The notes under the pieces are model-generated. The model saw only the letters and a list, made by a program, of their open reading frames with translations. It did no database searches and was not told where the DNA came from. This document shows positions 9,001-10,705 of a stretch of 10,705 nucleotides of DNA, in pieces. How positions within the stretch are numbered: position 1 is the stretch's first letter; every line of letters begins with the position of its first letter. The position numbers and the translations under genes were made by a program. This DNA is from an uncultured Christensenellaceae bacterium (GTDB lineage Bacteria > Bacillota > Clostridia > Christensenellales > Borkfalkiaceae): contig CAJUMW010000012.1 of NCBI GenBank assembly GCA_910587625.1, forward strand, positions 1 to 10,705, in the 5' to 3' direction.

Positions 9001-10705
9001 CGACTTTGTTCCTTAATTGTGCGGCACTTAAAACAGCAATTATAGGAAATGGCGTAAGCGCTATACCTGCGGCAACATTCAGAGGTTGCGGTGCGCTTAC
9101 TGATTTAGTGTTACCTTTCGTAGGTAATTCTATACAAGCAACTAGGGACGCGGCATTATTCGGATATATTTTCGGTACTGCAAATTATTCCGGTGCAACG
9201 GCTGCTACTCAGTTCTATCAGGGCGGTAACGTCACGAATTATATTCCTGCATTGCTTACAAATGTCACTGTAAACGGTGGCGAACTTAAATATGGCGCAT
9301 TCTATGAGTGCGGTATGATTAAAAAGATCACTCTTGGAGAAGAAGTAAATAAGATAGGTACCGCAGCATTCAGAAACTGCTATGACCTTAAAGATTTAGT
9401 CATTCTTTCAAGTAGAATTTCGTCTTCCGCGAGTGCGTTCACAAACTGTAATTCATTGGTAAATATTTATATCAATGATATTGCCGAGTGGGTTTCTTCG
9501 TCATTCCCTAACGCGAGTGCAACTCCATTTACAAAGGGCGCAGGGCTTTATGTATATAACGAAACTGCGCAAGAGTACAGAATTGTTAACCAATTGGTTA
9601 TTCCCGATACAATAACTGAAATCAACAAATATGTATTCTATAATTGCACTTCGCTTGAAAGCGTAACCATTCCCGGCACATTGAGAACTATCGGAGTCTC
9701 CGCGTTTGATAAGTGCAATATTCAGGCTGTTTATATCAATAACTTGGTAAATTGGTGTACTATTGACTTCGGTAACGCAACGGCTAACCCCCTCAACAAC
9801 GAAGGTACGCTGTATCTTAACTTCAAAGTTGTTGATGACTTTGAAATTCCTGCTGAAGTAACCGAAGTCGGTAGATATGCATTCTATAACGACAAAGCTA
9901 TCACAAGAGTTGTTATTCACGAAAATGTTACATTTATAGGCGAAAAAGCATTCCACGGTTGTACCAGCTTGTTGTCTGTTTGCGACCTTACTACGGGTGA
10001 AAATGCGCTTAAAGTTACGGCTCAAAGTGAAGACAACGGTTGTGTCGGCGAGTACGCAATGGTAATTGCTACCGACAGAAACAGCGACGGTTACGACAGA
10101 GTTGACGGATTCCCCGATTACAGATTCTATTGGAACAACGCCGAGGGTGCATACTATCTCGTAGGATACAACGGAAACGATACTGTTCTTGTATTGCCCG
10201 ATAAAGCGCCTGTTCACAATGGAACACAGATTCGTACATATCGTATAAATCAGAATGCATTTTCCGGAATGACCAACATAACAAGTGTTACAATACCCGG
10301 ATGTGTTACCGATATAGGTACTGAAGCATTTAGAAACTGTACTGCTCTTGAAAGAGTTGTAATAGAGCAAGGCGTTCAGACTATAGCAGAAAACGTGTTT
10401 AGCGGTTGCTCTTCTATAAAGAACTTATCTATTCCTTTCATTGGCGCATCTTCATCTGCAACTACGGCTTCGAGAACAACCGTCATCGGATATTTGTTTG
10501 GTGCTAATAACTTTACGGGTAGCTATAAAGTTAGTCAGTACTACAGCACTTCGTTTGTAACGTACTATATTCCCAATACGCTTACTAACGTAACTATTAC
10601 CGACGGTAATATTTACTACGGTGCGTTCTATGGTTGTAGCAGCCTTACTACAATAACTCTTCATAACGATATCGAAAGAATAGGCGGAAGAGCGTTCTAT
10701 GGCTG
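1..10705 (+). CDS. Giant BspA-like leucine-rich-repeat surface protein, internal fragment open at both ends
   Basis: One frame with codons starting at position 3 is open for all 3567 complete codons, with no start or stop that can be assigned. The translation is almost entirely BspA/LRR_5-type leucine-rich repeats, about 93 units by eye, each ending in A-F-Y-G-C, A-F-Y-N-C or a variant. Three recurring inserts interrupt it: A with Trp and A-N-P-L, B with P-F-V-G and F-G-Y-I-F-G, and C with Y-N-G-N. Characterised BspA proteins are exported and bind host matrix proteins or other bacteria, so adhesion is the family-based expectation. No signal peptide, sortase motif, membrane segment or enzymatic domain is visible, because both termini are missing. 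GC varies along the gene: one 60-base line at 301 is 55% and one at 2521 is 30%. Family assignment is very secure; cell location and ligand are inferred. Confidence 0.96.
66..215 (+). repeat. Module A1 (Trp / A-N-P-L insert)
   Basis: Follows the N-Y-A-F-Q-N-C unit end. Trp is at residue 30, then F-L-N-F-E-A-N-P-L. The usual F-G-N is replaced by L-N-F, and the segment after A-N-P-L is longer than in most copies, with no clean L-x-I-P strand before the next LRR. A divergent copy. Confidence 0.8.
216..398 (+). repeat. LRR_5 tract, about 3 units
   Basis: Units end in S-Y-T-F-A-G-Y, A-G-A-F-A-G-C and S-D-A-F-L-D-D. The strand L-T-V-P-D-G-I-K-T-V-G is typical. Only the middle unit keeps the Cys. 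This is one of the GC-richer parts of the gene. Confidence 0.9.
399..524 (+). repeat. Module A2 (Trp / A-N-P-L insert)
   Basis: Trp at residue 141 is followed by A-K-I-D-F-G-N-P-T-A-N-P-M, close to the consensus with Met in place of Leu. It closes with L-V-L-P-D, which leads into the next LRR unit. Confidence 0.9.
660..830 (+). repeat. Module B1 (P-F-V-G / F-G-Y-I-F-G insert)
   Basis: L-P-F-V-G, then a Ser/Thr/Ala-rich stretch, F-G-H-V-F-G, Y-Y-I-P and V-N-I-T-G-G-N-I in order. The T-T-A-S-K-T-T-V segment most resembles module B13 at the other end of the window. Confidence 0.92.
1014..1142 (+). repeat. Module A3 (Trp / A-N-P-L insert)
   Basis: Trp at residue 347, then F-G-N-M-Y-S-S-P-L, so the A-N-P-L position reads S-S-P-L. 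G-A-E-L-W-V and V-D-L-V-V-P-D follow and lead into the next LRR. Confidence 0.9.
1143..1340 (+). repeat. LRR_5 tract, about 3 units
   Basis: Unit ends A-Y-V-F-Y-G-C, A-G-A-F-G-Y-N and G-S-V-F-V-G-C, with strands of the V-E-I-P-S-S-V-T-S-I-G type. The spacing of about 23 residues is regular. Confidence 0.92.
1341..1508 (+). repeat. Module B2 (P-F-V-G / F-G-Y-I-F-G insert)
   Basis: V-P-F-I-G, F-G-Y-I-F-G, Y-Q-L-P-V-S-L and V-T-V-L-G-G-N-I in order. The first loop is short: only eight residues separate P-F-I-G from F-G-Y-I-F-G. Confidence 0.92.
1683..1808 (+). repeat. Module A4 (Trp / A-N-P-L insert), divergent
   Basis: V-Y-Y-D-G-T-L-Q-S-W places the Trp at residue 570. F-A-D-G-N-S-N-P-L matches the A-N-P-L position. 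The closing strand reads V-T-D-L-S-A-L without the usual Pro. GC begins to fall about here. Confidence 0.82.
1809..2087 (+). repeat. LRR_5 tract, about 4 units, degenerate
   Basis: Unit ends N-Y-A-F-Y-G-Y, T-A-A-F-Y-N-N, S-Q-A-F-Y-N-C and T-E-V-F-R-G-C. Strands are less regular than elsewhere, for example L-N-V-I-C-G-T-N-A-T-I-N, which has a Cys in an unusual place. Confidence 0.85.
2088..2255 (+). repeat. Module B3, degenerate copy
   Basis: L-G-H-V-G-Y stands where L-P-F-V-G is expected. A polar Asn/Asp/Arg-rich loop follows, then F-G-Y-W-F-G, W-Y-L-P-I-S-L and I-T-I-R-G-G. Order and length fit module B, but the opening Pro-Phe is lost. It lies in the AT-rich, Tyr/Asn-rich part of the gene. 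Confidence 0.8.
2448..2681 (+). repeat. Module B4, expanded and Tyr-rich
   Basis: L-P-F-V-G-Y, then F-G-W-I-F-G, then a long loop before P-Y-Y-I-P-N-S-L and I-V-I-L-G-G-N. At about 78 residues it is the longest B copy, against 55-61 for most. The extra length is a Tyr, Asn, Ser and Gly-rich loop between residues about 840 and 880. Confidence 0.88.
2889..3071 (+). repeat. Module B5, variant
   Basis: L-P-F-I-G-Y opens it. F-G-Y-V-F-S replaces F-G-Y-I-F-G, W-R-I-P replaces Y-Y-I-P, and I-T-I-L-G-N-N closes it. It is the third B copy in a row with no A between (B3, B4, B5), with only LRR units separating them. Confidence 0.87.
3072..3461 (+). repeat. LRR_5 tract, about 6 units
   Basis: Unit ends A-S-A-F-D-G-L, D-Y-A-F-R-N-C, N-Y-A-F-Q-N-C, N-D-A-F-Y-N-T, N-N-A-F-R-E-I and T-N-A-F-N-G-C. 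It contains copy 2 of the 55-base exact repeat. Strands follow the L-V-I-P-D-N-I-V-T-I-G pattern. Confidence 0.93.
3193..3247 (+). repeat. 55-base exact direct repeat, copy 2
   Basis: Internal partner of the repeat at 1-55. It lies inside an ordinary LRR tract whose units before and after fit the consensus in frame, so this copy looks properly embedded. Other repeat units in the gene encode nearly the same protein motif but differ at many third codon positions, so a match this long stands out. Confidence 0.97.
3462..3626 (+). repeat. Module A5, with an acidic extension
   Basis: V-D-D-I-R-D-W places the Trp at residue 1162, followed by F-G-D-G-Y-A-N-P-L. Between A-N-P-L and the closing V-D-L-V-L-P-E is an extra hydrophilic loop that includes T-D-D-E-G, making this the longest clear A copy. 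Confidence 0.88.
3750..3890 (+). repeat. Module A6 (Trp / A-N-P-L insert)
   Basis: Trp at residue 1258, then E-M-T-F-S-A-Y-T-S-N-P-L and G-A-K-L-Y-L-L. F-S-A stands in place of F-G-N. The closing strand is V-E-H-L-V-I-D-D, with Asp where Pro is usual. Two units of LRR separate it from A5. Confidence 0.87.
4092..4300 (+). repeat. Module B6, variant C-terminal end
   Basis: L-P-F-T-G, A-T-A-T-G, F-G-Y-I-F-G, Q-Y-Y and L-P-M-S-L-K-D-V-T-I-T-G. The usual G-G-N-I-x-Y-G end is replaced by a longer Gly/Ala/Ser loop before G-Y-A-F-Y-N-C. Confidence 0.88.
4476..4598 (+). repeat. Module A7, near consensus
   Basis: V-N-I-T-N-L-A-D-W (Trp at residue 1500), then I-S-F-G-N-A-Y-A-N-P-L, G-S-R-L-T-L-N and I-N-L-E-I-P. 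A representative copy for defining the module. Confidence 0.92.
4821..5003 (+). repeat. Module B7
   Basis: A-P-F-V-G-A-S-K, F-G-Y-L-F-D, Y-Y-I-P-D-S-L and V-T-I-L-G-G-N-V. The last Gly of F-G-Y-I-F-G is Asp here. It is immediately followed by G-A-F-Y-G-C-S-M-L, the usual unit after a B module. Confidence 0.92.
5121..5303 (+). repeat. Module B8, tandem to B7
   Basis: I-P-F-V-G-S-S-K, F-G-W-I-F-G, Y-Y-I-P-A-N-L and V-T-V-L-G-G-N-I. It starts exactly 300 bases after B7 and has the same length, with two LRR units between them and no A module. A local duplication is likely, though the copies have diverged. Confidence 0.92.
5304..5561 (+). repeat. LRR_5 tract, about 4 units
   Basis: Unit ends Y-G-A-F-Y-G-V, D-Y-A-F-Y-N-C, A-H-A-F-E-N-C and E-D-A-F-K-E-A. 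The first and last units lack the Cys. Confidence 0.92.
5562..5684 (+). repeat. Module A8 (Trp / A-N-P-L insert)
   Basis: V-Y-T-S-D-L-P-S-W (Trp at residue 1862), then A-I-D-F-A-N-G-E-A-N-P-L and T-E-L-V-L-T. The closing strand ends in Thr rather than Pro. Confidence 0.9.
5685..5948 (+). repeat. LRR_5 tract, about 4 units, one shortened
   Basis: Unit ends S-Y-S-F-I-N-Y, N-N-A-F-E-N-C, D-Y-A-F-A-G-C and E-N-A-F-A-G-C. The unit around residues 1936-1950 (V-D-I-A-A-G-T-V-G-D-Y-A-F) is a few residues shorter than the 22-23 usual length. Confidence 0.9.
5949..6125 (+). repeat. Module B9
   Basis: L-P-F-V-G-E-S, A-A-T-G-E-N-A-L-F-G-Y-I-F-G, D-Y-Y-I-P-E-S-L and L-T-V-Y-G-G-E-I. The following unit end is L-Y-G-C, with Leu in place of Phe. 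Confidence 0.92.
6303..6443 (+). repeat. Module A9 (Trp / A-N-P-L insert)
   Basis: V-F-I-N-D-I-S-S-W (Trp at residue 2109), then I-D-F-A-N-A-Q-A-N-P-L, L-W-L-L-N-A-E-T and V-E-S-L-N-V-P. It starts 354 bases after B9, the same spacing as B12 to A13. Confidence 0.9.
6570..6692 (+). repeat. Module A10 (Trp / A-N-P-L insert), divergent
   Basis: V-H-I-A-N-I-N-S-W (Trp at residue 2198), then S-S-S-F-A-D-L-S-S-N-P-L. The closing strand V-V-T-F-S lacks Pro. It starts 267 bases after A9; A14 starts 264 bases after A13. Confidence 0.87.
6828..7010 (+). repeat. Module B10
   Basis: V-S-F-I-G-S-S (Ser in place of the opening Pro), L-F-G-Y-I-F-G, an acidic stretch with E-E-N-E, Y-Y-I-P-K-K-L and V-Y-V-N-S-G. 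The G-G pair at the end is S-G here. Confidence 0.9.
7191..7313 (+). repeat. Module A11 (Trp / A-N-P-L insert)
   Basis: V-T-T-S-F-L-T-E-W (Trp at residue 2405), then I-E-F-A-D-A-T-A-N-P-L, G-A-D-L-W-L and I-I-I-P-D. Close to consensus. Confidence 0.9.
7314..7607 (+). repeat. LRR_5 tract, about 4 units, with an acidic loop
   Basis: Unit ends D-Y-A-F-Y-G-C, N-E-A-F-Y-N-C, A-R-A-F-A-H-E and R-D-A-F-Y-G-C. The third unit has its Y-G-C end replaced by a loop with Y-E-E-G-S-E-I-S-S-S (residues about 2500-2509), which lengthens it. Confidence 0.9.
7608..7727 (+). repeat. Module A12 (Trp / A-N-P-L insert)
   Basis: I-F-I-D-D-L-N-K-W (Trp at residue 2544), then I-A-F-E-N-P-T-A-N-P-L-Y-Y and I-D-L-E-I-D. 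The segment N-P-T-A-N-P also occurs in A2. Confidence 0.9.
7851..8105 (+). repeat. Module C1 (Y-L-I-A-Y-N-G-N insert)
   Basis: Begins after an A-F-Y-G-C unit. In order it reads V-V-N-N-S-A-L-T-L-K-A-Q-S-E, then Y-Y-A-L-V-I-T-D, D-D-Y-T-F-M, then W-Y-L-I-A-Y-N-G-N, L-S-L-P and I-Y-Q-Y-V-F. This layout recurs in C2. I recall similar segments in large gut-bacterial LRR proteins. It looks like a small beta-rich spacer domain, but its fold and role are not evident. Confidence 0.88.
8106..8546 (+). repeat. LRR_5 tract, about 6 units, longest uninterrupted run
   Basis: Unit ends N-N-A-F-N-S-C, N-N-A-F-T-D-C, N-E-A-F-A-N-I, E-R-A-F-A-N-N, N-R-A-F-V-N-C and T-H-A-F-N-G-C. Two consecutive units lack Cys, and several strands are short, for example I-A-I-T-E-L-E-I-S and L-T-I-G-N-V-E-S-I-G. 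Asn-rich, with runs of AAT codons at 8388-8396. Confidence 0.92.
8547..8723 (+). repeat. Module B11
   Basis: L-P-F-V-G-E-S, D-A-T-G-A-S-A-V-F-G-Y-I-F-G, Y-V-I-P-T-G-L and V-T-V-L-G-G-E-L-K-Y-G. It shares G-G-E-L-K-Y-G-A-F-Y with B12, so these two are near relatives. Confidence 0.92.
8724..9110 (+). repeat. LRR_5 tract, about 6 units
   Basis: Unit ends Y-G-A-F-Y-G-C, D-Y-A-F-S-K-S, N-S-A-F-A-N-C, N-S-A-F-E-A-S, T-T-L-F-L-N-C and A-A-T-F-R-G-C. Units with and without Cys alternate over the first four. Confidence 0.92.
9111..9284 (+). repeat. Module B12
   Basis: L-P-F-V-G-N-S, Q-A-T-R-D-A-A-L-F-G-Y-I-F-G, N-Y-I-P-A-L-L and V-T-V-N-G-G-E-L-K-Y-G. It follows B11 with no A between. Confidence 0.92.
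9465..9605 (+). repeat. Module A13 (Trp / A-N-P-L insert), divergent
   Basis: I-Y-I-N-D-I-A-E-W (Trp at residue 3163), then S-S-S-F-P-N-A-S-A-T-P-F. A-N-P-L reads A-T-P-F here, so only the Pro is kept. G-A-G-L-Y-V-Y and L-V-I-P-D follow. Confidence 0.87.
9729..9851 (+). repeat. Module A14, near consensus
   Basis: V-Y-I-N-N-L-V-N-W (Trp at residue 3251), then C-T-I-D-F-G-N-A-T-A-N-P-L, T-L-Y-L-N and F-E-I-P. W-C-x-I-D-F-G-N is the form I recall from related large LRR proteins. Confidence 0.92.
9975..10262 (+). repeat. Module C2 (Y-L-V-G-Y-N-G-N insert)
   Basis: A-L-K-V-T-A-Q-S-E-D, then E-Y-A-M-V-I-A-T-D, D-Y-R-F-Y, Y-Y-L-V-G-Y-N-G-N, L-V-L-P-D and Y-R-I-N-Q-N-A-F. It has the same element order as C1 with a somewhat longer polar loop (D-G-Y-D-R-V-D-G) in the middle. 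It carries Cys at residues 3327 and 3347, which C1 lacks. Confidence 0.88.
10431..10610 (+). repeat. Module B13
   Basis: I-P-F-I-G-A-S-S, T-T-A-S-R-T-T-V-I-G-Y-L-F-G, T-Y-Y-I-P-N-T-L and V-T-I-T-D-G-N-I. Two further LRR units follow, and the window stops inside the Cys codon of the last A-F-Y-G-C. Confidence 0.92.

Larger units (their letters stand above)
9111..10610 (+). repeat. Super-repeat block 2, order B12-A13-A14-C2-B13
   Basis: Second occurrence of the B-A-A-C-B order. It is shorter than block 1, mainly because fewer plain LRR units lie between A13 and A14 and between C2 and B13. The match is in module order and spacing; the nucleotide sequences are well diverged. Confidence 0.7.

Noticed and set aside
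9501..10370. A 289-codon open frame on the minus strand
   Set aside because: It lies fully antisense to the LRR frame, has no recognisable domain, and reads as a low-complexity Cys/Val/Ile/Asn mirror of the repeats. The plus frame shows clear A13, A14 and C2 modules over the same bases.
1..10705. CRISPR or other noncoding repeat array
   Set aside because: Short motifs recur about every 66-70 bases, but the intervals are multiples of three, the frame is open throughout, and the conserved positions are amino acids rather than nucleotides.
1..10705. Broken gene or frameshift within the tract
   Set aside because: I followed the frame codon by codon from 3 to 10703. LRR and module motifs stay in that frame everywhere and no stop interrupts it.
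1..10705. Protist origin (Trichomonas and Entamoeba also carry BspA-like LRR proteins)
   Set aside because: Not excluded, but the A/B/C insert grammar and the moderate GC resemble gut bacterial proteins more than the AT-rich protist families I know. There is no intron-like interruption.
1..10705. Promoters, terminators, ribosome binding sites or intergenic regulation
   Set aside because: There is no noncoding stretch in the window, so promoter-like AT-rich words inside the gene are not supported as regulatory sites.
1..10705. Alternative genetic code
   Set aside because: No in-frame TGA, TAA or TAG occurs, so the window gives no evidence for or against codon reassignment; Trp is written TGG throughout.

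Overview
The window is a single protein-coding tract. Reading the + strand with codons starting at position 3, I translated all 3567 complete codons and found no stop. The frame runs off both ends of the window. There is no start codon context, signal peptide, ribosome binding site, stop, terminator, RNA gene or second gene here. The window is therefore an internal piece of one giant gene encoding more than 3567 residues. Residue number in this piece equals codon start position divided by 3.

The product is a BspA-type leucine-rich-repeat protein (the LRR_5 family of treponemal/BspA-like surface repeats). The basic unit is about 22-23 residues, of the form L-x-x-I-x-I-P-x-x-V-x-x-I-G-x-x-A-F-Y-G/N-C. 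I count about 93 A-F-type unit ends by eye. Three recurring inserts interrupt the solenoid. Module A (14 copies, about 41-50 residues in most copies) has an invariant Trp followed by F-x-x-x-x-A-N-P-L. Module B (13 copies, about 55-78 residues) runs P-F-V/I-G ... F-G-Y-I-F-G ... Y-Y-I-P-x-x-L-x-x-V-T-V-x-G-G. Module C (2 copies, about 85-96 residues) carries Y-L-I/V-x-Y-N-G-N followed by L-x-L-P. A, B and C are my own labels.

Layout, left to right: A1 A2 B1 A3 B2 A4 B3 B4 B5 A5 A6 B6 A7 B7 B8 A8 B9 A9 A10 B10 A11 A12 C1 B11 B12 A13 A14 C2 B13, with plain LRR units between them. The order B-A-A-C-B occurs twice in the right third (6828-8723 and 9111-10610), so blocks larger than single repeats have been duplicated.

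Such proteins are typical of anaerobic gut or oral bacteria. The insert grammar resembles very large LRR proteins I recall from gut Clostridia-like Bacillota, so I infer a bacterium of that kind, probably from a metagenome. Taxonomy cannot be fixed from this sequence. Known BspA proteins are exported surface proteins involved in adhesion. The parts that would prove export or anchoring lie outside the window.

The most notable observations are the size and modular grammar of the protein, a 55-base exact repeat between the first bases of the window and 3193-3247 (possibly an assembly-graph edge), a strong GC drop with Tyr/Asn-rich modules around 1.7-3.0 kb, and a repeated cysteine position along the solenoid. 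I found no defence system, mobile element or other multi-gene system.
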